A stretch of DNA of 40,946 nt from Prolixibacteraceae bacterium (GTDB taxonomy: Bacteria > Bacteroidota > Bacteroidia > Bacteroidales > Prolixibacteraceae): positions 1-40,946 of the forward strand of contig JAIBEY010000109.1 in the NCBI GenBank assembly GCA_019459525.1, read 5' to 3'. The translations under genes were made by a program, and so were the position numbers. A model generated the notes under the pieces. It did not search any database and was not told the DNA's origin. It saw only the letters and a program-made list of their open reading frames with translations. Shown in pieces: positions 1 through 8,872 of the stretch (the stretch's first letter is position 1; every line of letters begins with the position of its first letter).

Positions 1-639
1 GTCGCGTTTGGTTTTTAGTTTCTGATCGTTACTACCTGGGAAAATGAGTGACGGCGCATTGGGTAATACGGCCAGAGTTGCTGCCTCGGCCCATGAGAGC
101 TGCGATGCGCCGTGCCCGAAATACCGCCAGCAGGCGGCATCAAGGCCCACCAGATTTCCACCAAATGGCGCATTTGACGCATAAAGCGAAAGAATCGTGC
201 GTTTTCGGGAAAACAACTCCAGTTTGAGCGCCGAAAAAATCTCGATAATTTTGTTGGAAATGGTTCGTTTTCGTCCGTTTCCGGCCATTCGCGCCACCTG
301 CATACTGATGGTGCTTCCGCCGCTGACCACTTTTTTTGCTTGCGTATTTTGCAACATCGCACGGCCAATGGCGAAGAGGTTCACCCCGGGGTGGTACTGA
401 AAATACTGATCTTCGAACTCAATTAAACAGGTTTTAAATTTAGCGGGAACGGTATTGTTGGATGGAAACCGCCATTGTCCGTCGGCAGCAATGCGGGCTC
501 CAAGCAGTTGCCCGTCGCTGGCCAAAACTACCGTTGAGCAAGGTTTTTTGAAACGAGGCATCGGCGCGAGCATAACAAGGATCAGCATCAAAGCCAATAG
601 TACCAGCAGAGAGCGAAACAGGTATTTTTTGCGAATCAT
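1..639 (-). CDS. pbpC: Penicillin-binding protein 1C, N-terminal part (cut by the window edge)
   Basis: The first 213 codons of a class A penicillin-binding protein are present and the gene runs off the left edge. PBP1C polymerises glycan strands at the inner membrane with its GT51 glycosyltransferase domain. The frame starts ATG-Ile-Arg-Lys-Lys, has one membrane anchor (about residues 8-27), then the GT51 motifs: the catalytic FEDQYF..H box at 75-83, GGSTISMQVAR at 107-117, and APFGGNLVGLDAACWRYFG at 157-175. An in-frame TAA a few codons upstream makes this the only ATG start. The transpeptidase part would lie outside the window. PBP1C is commonly encoded beside a bacterial alpha-2-macroglobulin, and one lies upstream here, but a Fic gene ending 21 bp before this start separates them. 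It may be co-transcribed with that Fic gene. The identification rests on motifs read directly from the translation and on this context. Confidence 0.93.
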   Translation of the reverse strand, partial: MIRKKYLFRSLLVLLALMLILVMLAPMPRFKKPCSTVVLASDGQLLGARIAADGQWRFPSNNTVPAKFKTCLIEFEDQYFQYHPGVNLFAIGRAMLQNTQAKKVVSGGSTISMQVARMAGNGRKRTISNKIIEIFSALKLELFSRKRTILSLYASNAPFGGNLVGLDAACWRYFGHGASQLSWAEAATLAVLPNAPSLIFPGSNDQKLKTKRD

Positions 640-660
640 CAACAGCCGTAATTAGAATGT

Positions 661-1791
661 TTATCTGAATAGTTTGAGGTAATCGTCAAAAGAGAAAACC
701 CTATTTCGCTTATATCCAGTCAGCTCCAGTAGAATTTCTAAGCGTACAAAATCGTCCATCAATCTTGACGCCGTCGAATAATTAATGTTTAAAGTTTTAG
801 CAACGTCTTTGGTGTCGGTAATAGGTTTGCTATACAAATACTGAAGGAGCGATTTTGCTAAAGCCTGTTTTTTGCCCAATGAAATAATTTTATCTTCTAC
901 CATACTTCTCAGTTCAATAATATCTTTAAAAGTTTGAATTGAATTTTCGGAGGTACTTCGAATTCCCTCGAGAAAAAATTTCAGCCATTGTGATAAATTG
1001 TTTTGAGAACGAACGTTTGTAAGATTGTCGTAGTAGGTGGATTTGTTTCTTTCAAAAAAATCGGACAGATAAAGTGTTGGTTTGTGCAGCAGATTGTTAC
1101 TCACCAAGTACAATGTGATGAGCAATCGGCCAATTCTGCCGTTACCGTCTAAAAAAGGATGGATAGTTTCAAATTGATAGTGAGCAATACCAATTTTAAT
1201 TAAATGCGGGACTGGTTCATTTTGATTGTGTAGAAAACTTTCTAAATCTGCCATTAAATCTGGCACACTGTCCTGATGTGGTGGGATAAATGCTGCATCA
1301 GACAAACTACTGCCGCCTATCCAGTTTTGGCTTCGACGAAACTCGTCTGGCTGTTTATAAGTACCTCTAACTCCATGTAAAAGAGTACTGTGTGTTTGTC
1401 TTAACAGCCTATTGCTTAAAGGTAGGGTTTCTAAACTCTCTATGGCTTCATTCATTGCCTGCACATAATTTTGAACTTCCTTCCAATCATCATGTTTATC
1501 GGGCTGAATATATTCTTCCTTCTGAACAGCCTCATCAAAATTGGTTTGTGTACCTTCAATACGGCTGCTTTTTGTACCTTCTTTAAGTACATGCATTTTT
1601 ATAAAAAAATCAACGTCGGGAATTAATTGAGAAAAAGCATTTAACTCGCCTAGCTTGATATCTGCCTGGCTTAGTAACAATACAAGATCTGCATTGTACC
1701 CCTGCCACGGCAAATCAATTTTATTGGGTTCAAAACTTTTGTATTGAACACGTTGTACATAGGATCCCGACTTAAAACTATTGATATTCAT
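661..1791 (-). CDS. Fic family protein (class II, N-terminal inhibitory motif) with C-terminal winged helix
   Basis: Fic enzymes usually transfer AMP from ATP to a protein hydroxyl. The core motif HPFLDGNGRIGR begins at about residue 211, with the conserved His, the Asn and both Arg present, so the enzyme looks catalytically competent. The inhibitory motif S/T-x-x-x-E-G is present as SSRIEG at about 75-80, N-terminal to the core, which marks class II. The last 70 residues look like a winged-helix DNA-binding domain (NINYSTASRLMDDF). I chose ATG at 1791 (376 aa) over a TTG at 1818, because the TTG lies inside a palindrome that carries a promoter -7 box. The architecture matches Fic proteins known from Bacteroides and Shewanella. 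The gene splits the alpha-2-macroglobulin/pbpC pair and looks more AT-rich than its neighbours, which suggests insertion. The target protein is unknown. Self-regulation through the winged helix is an inference. Confidence 0.93.
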   Translation of the reverse strand: MNINSFKSGSYVQRVQYKSFEPNKIDLPWQGYNADLVLLLSQADIKLGELNAFSQLIPDVDFFIKMHVLKEGTKSSRIEGTQTNFDEAVQKEEYIQPDKHDDWKEVQNYVQAMNEAIESLETLPLSNRLLRQTHSTLLHGVRGTYKQPDEFRRSQNWIGGSSLSDAAFIPPHQDSVPDLMADLESFLHNQNEPVPHLIKIGIAHYQFETIHPFLDGNGRIGRLLITLYLVSNNLLHKPTLYLSDFFERNKSTYYDNLTNVRSQNNLSQWLKFFLEGIRSTSENSIQTFKDIIELRSMVEDKIISLGKKQALAKSLLQYLYSKPITDTKDVAKTLNINYSTASRLMDDFVRLEILLELTGYKRNRVFSFDDYLKLFR

Positions 1792-1810
1792 TGCTGTCAG
1801 ATTCTTATTT

Positions 1811-1860
1811 TTCTGCAAATATAGAAATTCATATTTGCACTTAAATAGTTTTCTGCAAAT
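1811..1860 (-). promoter_or_regulatory. Promoter and palindromic operator of the Fic gene
   Basis: A 9-bp inverted repeat, TGCAAATAT at 1814-1822 and ATATTTGCA at 1831-1839, lies about 23 bp upstream of the Fic ATG. TTCTGCAAAT occurs twice, at 1811-1820 and 1851-1860, exactly 40 bp apart. On the minus strand the inner copy contains TATATTTG (1823-1816), a perfect match to the Bacteroidota -7 element TAnnTTTG. No convincing -33 TTG is seen at the usual distance. A dyad covering the promoter is typical of an autorepressor site, and the winged helix of the Fic protein is a candidate binder. Confidence 0.6.
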
Positions 1861-1885
1861 AAGATATTTCTATCACATGTCTTTT

Positions 1886-1997
1886 GCCTATAGGCGAACA
1901 ACCTGTCCCGATTTTTATCGGGAGCAAAGAATACTGCATCGATCAAGTGAATCCAGTTAATCAGAGCAATACTCTTTGCCGTCTGGCTTTAGCCGAC
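1886..1997. repeat. Composite palindromic element downstream of the alpha-2-macroglobulin gene
   Basis: Four separate palindromes are packed into about 110 bp: GCCTATAGGC at 1886-1895; TCCCGAT/ATCGGGA with a TTTT loop at 1906-1923; GCAAAGAATA at 1924-1933 against TACTCTTTGC at 1970-1979 (one mismatch); and GGCTTTAGCC at 1985-1994 within a larger imperfect dyad to 1997. GGCTTTAGCC recurs in the element at 33276-33313. The region between the alpha-2-macroglobulin stop and the Fic promoter holds no gene. It may act as a transcription terminator for the alpha-2-macroglobulin gene and resembles REP-type dispersed repeats. Confidence 0.6.
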
Positions 1998-2005
1998 GAA
2001 TAGAT

Positions 2006-5000
2006 TTATTTCCCCACCTCGACCCACATGCCCGGTATTACCGACAAATAATTTTTATCGTACATGGCTTCGGACTGAATATTGGGGAAATAGTATTTCC
2101 CCAGGTAAGAGGCATTCAAAATAACCAGATAGTTTTTCGACTCTCCTTTTTTCAGGCTAAAATAGGTCAGCACCTTGTCATCGCGGAAGTCACGGTAATC
2201 ATACGAATCTTCGTTGGTGGCGGTTGTCTGGTTAAACAGTCGTGTATTCCGGATTTCCCAGCCTGATGGAACCTGAAAAGTCAGCGCGCATTCGGAAATG
2301 TCCTCCGTAGAAGTATTCCTGACTTTTATTACGGCCATAAAATCGGTTCCCTGCTTCATTTTGGTGACATCTACCGGTGTTTTATCCTTGCTGATAAATT
2401 TAACCGATGTTTCCAGATTCCGGTCTGTTTTAACCGATTGGCCAGCTTTGGGGATTCCCTCGGTATAATAATTCACAAAAACAGGAGAGGCGGAAGTGTT
2501 TTTGATTGTCACCCGTTTCTCATTCAGCAAATCGGTGGTTAAAGCCGTGCTGAACAGCGCCGTAGTTTTTACATTTCGGGTTGCTTCGTTACTCACCAAA
2601 ACCGAGTAGGCCAGTCCTTTTTGCGAGGCAATCATCTTTTCCATGGTTTTGCTCACAGCAATCAGCGCAAACGAAGTGGTTTGAGTGTTCATCCATTCTT
2701 CGCTGTTCAAGCTGGTGGCAATTCGTTTGTAAAGTTCAAAAATGTTGTTCTGATCGTTCAGCCGAATCATGCAAAGCAGTAACATGGCCCGGTCGCGGGT
2801 TTGGTCGCCATAAGTAAACCGTCTGAAATCTTCTGTCGGAGTGGTGTTCCGAACGTCAATCATTTCCCAGGCTGCTTCGGGGCGACCGGCTTCAGCATAG
2901 GCACCGGCCAAAAACCATCGACCGGCGGTAGCTAAACTTTTATCTTCGCGTAAACGGTTCATTGCGCTGAACGATGGTTTTCCGGCCAAAGCCAAAGTAT
3001 ATAACCGATAGGCTTGTACCACTTTTTCGTACGGATAATTTCCTTTCCAGTCGGAAGCCATACGCGCCTGATAGGCCAACCAGTTTTTCTTTAGTTGTGC
3101 CGGAATGCTGAATCCTTTCAGTTCTGCTTCGTAAAAGAAATGTCCGGCATAATTGGTTAACCATTCGTCGTTGGCAGCGCTACCGGGCCAGAACCCAAAT
3201 GAACCATCCACATTCTGATGCTTTTTCAGTTTCGAGATTCCTTCCTGAATGTTATTGCCGATCTCCTTTTTCTGATCGGCATTCAGTTCCTGAATTCCGG
3301 AGAGATAAAGTTGAGGGAATATGGCAGAAACCGTTTGTTCGGTGCAGCCGTGCGGATACTGAATCAGGTAATTCATTCGCGAATCGAGGTTAACCGAAGG
3401 CAGCCCGCTGACCGTTACTATAGCCTTGTTACTTCCTTTAATGCCAAACGGAACGATGGACTGAGCAAATTCTTCACCGGCATTTAATACTTTGGAGGTG
3501 CTTTTGGAAATGGGTAATTCTTTCGACTGAACCGGAATATTAATTTCGTATTTGGTCGATTCGTTGCCCGAAGTAGCCGTGAAGGTAATCGTTCCGTAGC
3601 CCGATAGTTCGGCTGTTTTTATGCGGAATTCCACTTCTTTTTCGCCAATTTCAGTAAAATTGAGTTTGGTTTCTTTGGCCGACAAAATGCTGAAATGTTC
3701 GGAACAATGAATTTGGATGGCCACATTCCTGATGGCGGCATCTTGTGCAAATACCGAAACCGGAATCGTAATTTCTTCGCCAAAACCCAATGTTCTTGGG
3801 GCAACAGGCATCAACATCAGCGGACTTTTTACCGCGCTTGTTTTTTCGGTGAAGCCGTAAGCGCCCACATTTCCGGCAATAATCATGGTGCGCACCGATC
3901 CGGAATAGGCCGGTATGTCGAATGTATGTTTTTTCGATTCGCCTTTTTCGATTCGGAATGGCCCGGCAAAACGAACGACAGGTTTAAATCGGTTGGCCTT
4001 GTTTTTCGAAGGATCAACCGGATTCATGTCGCCGCCGATGGCAAATAATTTTTCGATTCGTCCGCCGAAAGCGCCAAGCACCTCGTCGAACAAATCCCAG
4101 GTTTTTACGCCCAACGCTTCCCGCTGATAAATTCCTGACCAGGGATCGGGTGTTACAAAACCCGTGAGGTCGAGCAACCCTTCATCAACCATAGCTACCG
4201 TATAACTCATGGCTTTCCCGGTTTTTTCGCTCACGGTAAAAGTGATTGGTTTTTCGGGCCGGAACTCCGCAGGTATTTGCAGCACCGGCGACAATCGTGA
4301 TCCGGGATTTTCTACCGGAACCGGAATTACGCCGTACATACGGATGGGGTTGTCGTTGTTTCGCTGCCCAAAAGGCTGAATCAGGCTGATGTGAACGTAG
4401 GCACAAGGCGCCATTTCTTCCGTAGCTTTTATTTTCAGGTCGTTGTTTCCGGCTTTGGTATCTGTCCAGAATTTATCGAGCACGCGGGTGCCGTTTTCGA
4501 TCGTCACCAATGCGCGACCCTTATCGGGAGCCGGAAAGCTGATGTGAATATTTTCGCCGGTGGTATAATTTTTCTTGTCGGAAGTGAACGTTAGCATAGT
4601 CGCCTGATTCGAAGACTGATCTTCGTAGTAATAGTCGGGTTTGTTGTAAACGGTCTGACTGCTCGTATGCCCGGAAGCCGATTGTACAACAATGAGGTAA
4701 CGTCCCCATTCCATTTTGCTGAAAACGCTGCTGAGTGTGACCGGAGTTTTACCGGTATCAACTGTTTTTGTCAGCACCATTTTGGCGTTGTTTCGCGAAA
4801 TGTAACTGCCCATGTTTTGGTCCGACGATTCCCACCACCAGCGCCATTCCATTTTGTAAACCATCAACTGAAGCTGGTCGGCAACGGCTTCTCCCTGCGG
4901 ATTAACCGAAACTAATTTCAAGGTTGAATTTTCGTCAACTTTCAGGTAGTCGTTGTTGTCGTTGGCACGGGCAATAAATAAACCGGCATATTTGTTGAAA

Positions 5001-7549
5001 GGCGAGTATTTACGTGTGAACTGACGGATGCTGGCATCACCGCCCGGCTCAAATACCCGAATAGTGAAGTCTGCACTCAACATTCCGGGTGCATCGCGAA
5101 TTTCGCCTAACTGAAGCGGTAAAGTCAGGTTCCCGTTTTCGTCCGATTTGTTGTCGAGCAGCGTTTTGGTTTCGTACTTAAATGTTTTGGTGGCATCGTC
5201 GAAACCAAACAGCGGGAAATTGTCAAATTTGGTTTTTCCAGCCCTCAGGCTAAGTTCTACCACATTGCGCAACCCGGGCGCTTTAATTCCGGTGAGCCAA
5301 CTCGATTCAATTTGTGCAGTCGAAAAACGATCGTCGTTCCGGATCAGCTCTTCTTTGCTGGTGAAATTGATTTTGAGCCGGTTGGGTTTAACCGTTTCAA
5401 TACGCAGATGTTTGGTGAACTCTGCTCCGCCAACAGAAATTACGGCTCTCCAAACTCCGGTTTCTGCATCGGGCGAAGTGGTGGTGCGGAAGGTGAGCAA
5501 GTGTTTTTTATCGAGGCTTTTCATTTGCTCCTGAATGATTTGCCCTTTGGTGTTGATCAGTTTAAAAAGCACCGGATGTTTATCGGGAAGCGGGGCATAT
5601 TTGTCGTCGATAAAAGTTGAAATGAAAATGGAATCGCCCGGACGCCAAACGCCACGTTCAGCATAAACAAAAGCTTTTATTCCATCCTGAATTTTTTCGC
5701 CCGAAACATCAAACTGGCTTAACGATAGCGCATTGGAATCGTTCAGTTTGAGATATGATTTTTGTTCGTTGTGGGTTGCCACCAGCAAAAACGGTTTTTC
5801 GGTAACCGGAATGTTCGAAAACCCGTCGCTATCCGAATTGCCGGTTCCGACGAGTTGCAATTGATAACTGTAAACTTCGAGTTTAATGCCGCTCAAAGGC
5901 AAAGCCGTTTGCAAATCGGAACAAGCCACCAAAATTTCGTTGGCCAGTCCTTTTTTTGCCGTTAAACCAATGTTGCTCACCAGGATGTTGCGTTTGATGT
6001 TGCGGTCGCTGGTGTAATAGGCTTGCGAACATGGATTGTCGCGCAGTTGCCAGTTGTAGTAATGGTCGTAATAATTGTTTTGCCAGCTATCCGGGTCTTC
6101 CCAATAGTCTTTTTCGGTTTTCACGGCATTGTTGCTGTCGTAAGTTCGTTCCTCTTCATCCTTGTCCGGACTTTCGGTGCAGGTATATACCGAATAGGCT
6201 TTTTGCATCCCGATTTCCACATCGTAAATGGCGCCCTTTTCAATCTGGATGTGCTTGGAAAGGTCGATAGAGAAAGCATTCCATTTGTTGAAATTGACAA
6301 ATTCGCTGGTCACCAAATCAATGCGTTTGCTGTAAATCAGTTTGCCCACCCGTTTCATGTCCCAGGTATCGCTGATGGAGGAATTTTGCAGAAAACTAAC
6401 CATGTTCGACGGGAAAACCTTTACGATGCGCAGGTCAACAGCTTTCAGGTTAACGGCTTCGAACGGAAAAATAACCGAACCATTATCGGGCATAATAACT
6501 CCGCGGCCCGGTAAACGCAATTCGGGTTTCAGTAGCCTGAAATCAATTTTTTGTTCCAGCGAAGCCTGAAGGGTCTGGCCTTCGGTATTCCTGATGTTTT
6601 TATCGATGGCCAGTTTAAATTCGCCAGCCAGGCGGTCGCGCAAATAAACCGTTAACTGGTTGCCCTCAGCCGCCATTTCAGTTGCGGGGGTACCTTTCAG
6701 CTCCACCAATCCTTCCAAATCCTGTGTTTTGTCGAGCGGATCAGAAAAAATAAGCTTAAGTTGCTGTTCGGGCTGATGGATAATGTTGGTCGTGATGAGT
6801 TTAAACTCGCTGATAGCTGGTATTTCTATGTTCTGTTCTCCTTTTTCGCTGACATCAACAGCTTTTCCGTTCCACGAAAGTTCAACAGTCGAAGTTTTGT
6901 TTTTCCGCCGGATGTCGCGCACCGAAAAAAGGTGCCTGTTTTCACCTGAACGATGCTCCCACTGAATGGTCAAATCGTCGCCATCCTGTTCTGCTTCGAT
7001 GACTTTTTCCAGATCGGCTTCGGGAAGTGGAACCGAAGTCTGGATTTCGCCATGCAGGGAATACAGGCCAGCCAGTTCGGCGGAATTCGTTTTTAGCCCA
7101 TCTACCGTGACCGAAAAATTGCGTTTCAGTGTAAATACATTGAATTTAATTTCTTCGTATTGGGCCGGAACATCTATAATTTCTGTCAACCGGAAAGTGA
7201 TTTTATATTCGGAGCCTTCGTCCAGATTTTCTGCTGGCTTAAAGGTGAAAATTCCATCGCTGTAGGTGCATTCGCCTTTTACCGATGGGGCAACGGTGAA
7301 CAGTTTAGACAAATCGATAGCTGCTTTTTTTTCTTCAACCGTTGATGCAACAGCAGAGGTCAGCTTAATCCGGAAAGCTGCCGAAACAGGTACCATTCCA
7401 CTCGAATACTCTTCGATGTAAGTGCTGAATCCGGGGTCAACCTGCATCAGTTGAACCACTTGTCCGGAACTGCCTTTTTGTTTGCAGGAATTTAAACTAC
7501 CTAAGAATAAGACAATAAAAAGGAGCTGAAGGATTACCAACGTTTTCAT
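2006..7549 (-). CDS. Bacterial alpha-2-macroglobulin family lipoprotein
   Basis: This 1847-aa protein belongs to the bacterial alpha-2-macroglobulin (YfhM-like) family, periplasmic protease traps thought to protect the cell when the envelope is breached, working with PBP1C. The N-terminus is a lipoprotein signal with lipobox LNSC (Cys22). Macroglobulin-like beta domains fill roughly the first 1100 residues, followed by the A2M domain (around 1150-1300). The thioester region GCTEQ has its reactive Cys at residue 1402, and the alpha-alpha barrel thioester domain then runs to about 1700. The intact Cys-x-Glu-Gln motif means the covalent trapping chemistry should be functional, unlike family members that lack it. 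The length is normal for the larger family members. The neighbour pbpC supports the call. The gene is followed by a palindrome-rich spacer and an inserted Fic gene, so tight coupling with pbpC may be lost. Confidence 0.95.
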   Translation of the reverse strand: MKTLVILQLLFIVLFLGSLNSCKQKGSSGQVVQLMQVDPGFSTYIEEYSSGMVPVSAAFRIKLTSAVASTVEEKKAAIDLSKLFTVAPSVKGECTYSDGIFTFKPAENLDEGSEYKITFRLTEIIDVPAQYEEIKFNVFTLKRNFSVTVDGLKTNSAELAGLYSLHGEIQTSVPLPEADLEKVIEAEQDGDDLTIQWEHRSGENRHLFSVRDIRRKNKTSTVELSWNGKAVDVSEKGEQNIEIPAISEFKLITTNIIHQPEQQLKLIFSDPLDKTQDLEGLVELKGTPATEMAAEGNQLTVYLRDRLAGEFKLAIDKNIRNTEGQTLQASLEQKIDFRLLKPELRLPGRGVIMPDNGSVIFPFEAVNLKAVDLRIVKVFPSNMVSFLQNSSISDTWDMKRVGKLIYSKRIDLVTSEFVNFNKWNAFSIDLSKHIQIEKGAIYDVEIGMQKAYSVYTCTESPDKDEEERTYDSNNAVKTEKDYWEDPDSWQNNYYDHYYNWQLRDNPCSQAYYTSDRNIKRNILVSNIGLTAKKGLANEILVACSDLQTALPLSGIKLEVYSYQLQLVGTGNSDSDGFSNIPVTEKPFLLVATHNEQKSYLKLNDSNALSLSQFDVSGEKIQDGIKAFVYAERGVWRPGDSIFISTFIDDKYAPLPDKHPVLFKLINTKGQIIQEQMKSLDKKHLLTFRTTTSPDAETGVWRAVISVGGAEFTKHLRIETVKPNRLKINFTSKEELIRNDDRFSTAQIESSWLTGIKAPGLRNVVELSLRAGKTKFDNFPLFGFDDATKTFKYETKTLLDNKSDENGNLTLPLQLGEIRDAPGMLSADFTIRVFEPGGDASIRQFTRKYSPFNKYAGLFIARANDNNDYLKVDENSTLKLVSVNPQGEAVADQLQLMVYKMEWRWWWESSDQNMGSYISRNNAKMVLTKTVDTGKTPVTLSSVFSKMEWGRYLIVVQSASGHTSSQTVYNKPDYYYEDQSSNQATMLTFTSDKKNYTTGENIHISFPAPDKGRALVTIENGTRVLDKFWTDTKAGNNDLKIKATEEMAPCAYVHISLIQPFGQRNNDNPIRMYGVIPVPVENPGSRLSPVLQIPAEFRPEKPITFTVSEKTGKAMSYTVAMVDEGLLDLTGFVTPDPWSGIYQREALGVKTWDLFDEVLGAFGGRIEKLFAIGGDMNPVDPSKNKANRFKPVVRFAGPFRIEKGESKKHTFDIPAYSGSVRTMIIAGNVGAYGFTEKTSAVKSPLMLMPVAPRTLGFGEEITIPVSVFAQDAAIRNVAIQIHCSEHFSILSAKETKLNFTEIGEKEVEFRIKTAELSGYGTITFTATSGNESTKYEINIPVQSKELPISKSTSKVLNAGEEFAQSIVPFGIKGSNKAIVTVSGLPSVNLDSRMNYLIQYPHGCTEQTVSAIFPQLYLSGIQELNADQKKEIGNNIQEGISKLKKHQNVDGSFGFWPGSAANDEWLTNYAGHFFYEAELKGFSIPAQLKKNWLAYQARMASDWKGNYPYEKVVQAYRLYTLALAGKPSFSAMNRLREDKSLATAGRWFLAGAYAEAGRPEAAWEMIDVRNTTPTEDFRRFTYGDQTRDRAMLLLCMIRLNDQNNIFELYKRIATSLNSEEWMNTQTTSFALIAVSKTMEKMIASQKGLAYSVLVSNEATRNVKTTALFSTALTTDLLNEKRVTIKNTSASPVFVNYYTEGIPKAGQSVKTDRNLETSVKFISKDKTPVDVTKMKQGTDFMAVIKVRNTSTEDISECALTFQVPSGWEIRNTRLFNQTTATNEDSYDYRDFRDDKVLTYFSLKKGESKNYLVILNASYLGKYYFPNIQSEAMYDKNYLSVIPGMWVEVGK

Positions 7550-7637
7550 GGAAGACAGTTTTATATTTTATATAAAGTTATACATTTTGGTCGGAAATAA
7601 TTGGTTAAATAAATCGTAAAATTGTAGAATTAAATAT

Positions 7638-7701
7638 AACCACATAGGCACATAGTTCACATAGAAAAACCCAACTATGTTACCTATGTGTCTATGTGGT
7701 T
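7638..7701. repeat. Long imperfect palindrome built from ACATAG units
   Basis: The left arm 7638-7664 and right arm 7675-7701 are inverted copies of 27 bp matching at 24 positions, with a 10-nt loop. Each arm is itself made of short CACATAG-type units. It ends only 11 bp before the ATG of the phosphodiesterase gene, so the mRNA leader would carry a very strong hairpin next to the ribosome binding region. I believe similar ACATAG palindromes are scattered in other Bacteroidota genomes, but this could not be checked here. Confidence 0.75.
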
Positions 7702-7712
7702 CAACGCAAATT

Positions 7713-8222
7713 ATGAAACGAATTGGCCTTTTATCGGATACGCATTGTGACTTGAGCAATCGCATTTTTAAATTTTTTGAACCGGTTGACGAAATCTGGC
7801 ATGCCGGCGATATAGGTAATGCCGAAACGGCCGACCGACTTTCGGCTTTTAAACCTTTGCGCGCCGTTTACGGAAACATCGACGATCACGTTGTCAGGCG
7901 CATGTTTCCGGTTGACCAACGGTTCTTTTGCGAAGAAGTGGATGTGTTGATTACCCATATTGGTGGCTATCCAGGACACTACGAAGCCCGGATGCGAAAC
8001 ATTTTTAGACTTAAACCGCCACAGCTTTTTATTTGCGGCCATTCCCATATCCTGAAAGTTATTTTCGACCCGAAATACCATATGCTGCATATTAATCCCG
8101 GGGCTGCCGGAAACAAAGGTTTTCATCAGGTTTGCACGGCAGTGCGATTTGTTATCGATGGCAAAAATATCCGCGACATGGAAGTGCTGGAGTTTGAGCG
8201 AGCTGCGTTCCATGAAGTCTAA
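7713..8222 (+). CDS. YfcE/MJ0936-family metallophosphoesterase
   Basis: A 169-aa calcineurin-like phosphodiesterase of the small YfcE type, probably cytoplasmic, hydrolysing phosphodiesters with two bound metals. The metal-ligand motifs occur in the right order: SDTH near the N-terminus (residues 8-11), GDIGN, GNIDDHV, THIGGYPG and GHSH. A longer frame begins upstream at 7677, but its first 12 codons lie inside the ACATAG palindrome; ATG 7713 places the SDTH motif at the N-terminus as in homologues and gives the usual length. The substrate in the cell is unknown. It is the last housekeeping-looking gene before the AT-rich accessory strip and is transcribed away from the alpha-2-macroglobulin gene. 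Confidence 0.9.
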   Translation: MKRIGLLSDTHCDLSNRIFKFFEPVDEIWHAGDIGNAETADRLSAFKPLRAVYGNIDDHVVRRMFPVDQRFFCEEVDVLITHIGGYPGHYEARMRNIFRLKPPQLFICGHSHILKVIFDPKYHMLHINPGAAGNKGFHQVCTAVRFVIDGKNIRDMEVLEFERAAFHEV

Positions 8223-8234
8223 CAGGAATCAGTA

Positions 8235-8363
8235 ATGCTTATGCCTAAAAATATGCTCAATACAAAGATTAGCTTAGGAAAGTATGATATATTTGAGGAT
8301 AGTTTCAAGCTAGCATGCATAATAAACAGACTCCGAGAACATCAGAAATTCGTTGTGAGGTAA
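8235..8363 (+). CDS. Possible small ORF or gene fragment, 42 aa
   Basis: An open frame begins ATG-CTT-ATG at 8235 and stops at 8361-8363, 15 bp before the next gene. The peptide is mixed hydrophilic with a basic C-terminus and no recognisable motif. It fills most of the space between the phosphodiesterase and the orphan membrane gene and is AT-rich like the latter. It could be a small partner gene, a leader peptide, or the remnant of an older gene. Nothing decides between these. Confidence 0.25.
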   Translation: MLMPKNMLNTKISLGKYDIFEDSFKLACIINRLREHQKFVVR

Positions 8364-8378
8364 ATTAATTTTTCAGAT

Positions 8379-8864
8379 ATGGCTTCAATTGATTTAAAAA
8401 TTTTAACTTTTCTATATCGACAAAAGATTGACAATAATTGTCATGATGTCAGTGTCATATTCTCATTCAAAGAAGAGCCTGAAGATATTACTGGCGAAAC
8501 AGATATGTATGGCAATGAGTTGAGAGTAATTAATAGTTATTCAAAATATAAGCAGACTTTATTAAAAAAAACTATTGCAAGATTATTTAGACGAGTTGAT
8601 AGTAAAGACATTATTGATGACTGTGTTATTTCGCTTGAAGAAAAAGGTTTCGTGGAGAAGCTTGTTAAAGGACAAATGACATTTTTTGAACTAGGTCCTG
8701 GAGATGATTATTCATATTCAAATAATTCTATTTGTAGAATCACGACAGAGGGTATTAAATACTATGAACAACACTTAAGATTTAACAACACCCGTTTTTT
8801 GAGTATTCTTTCGTTAATTATAGCAATTGCATCAATATTAATATCGTTATTTTCAGCGAAATAA
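8379..8864 (+). CDS. Hypothetical protein with C-terminal membrane anchor
   Basis: A 161-aa protein that I do not recognise. The first 110 residues are soluble and charged, with a pattern (KKTIARLFRRV, then VISLEEKGFVEKL and ITTEGIKYYEQHL) that resembles a winged-helix fold with a C-terminal TEGxxYYE helix. One hydrophobic segment at about 137-157 would anchor it in the inner membrane, leaving only a few residues after it. It is clearly AT-rich compared with the neighbouring core genes, which suggests acquisition. It lies just upstream of a possible attC-like site and the HigB/HigA module, which fits a cassette-like layout. A membrane-tethered regulator is one guess, with no direct support. 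Confidence 0.65.
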   Translation: MASIDLKILTFLYRQKIDNNCHDVSVIFSFKEEPEDITGETDMYGNELRVINSYSKYKQTLLKKTIARLFRRVDSKDIIDDCVISLEEKGFVEKLVKGQMTFFELGPGDDYSYSNNSICRITTEGIKYYEQHLRFNNTRFLSILSLIIAIASILISLFSAK

Positions 8865-8872
8865 TTACCCAC

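Noticed and set aside
15-368. 117-aa ORF on the minus strand
   Set aside because: It overlaps the GT51 domain of pbpC in a different frame and has no protein-like pattern.
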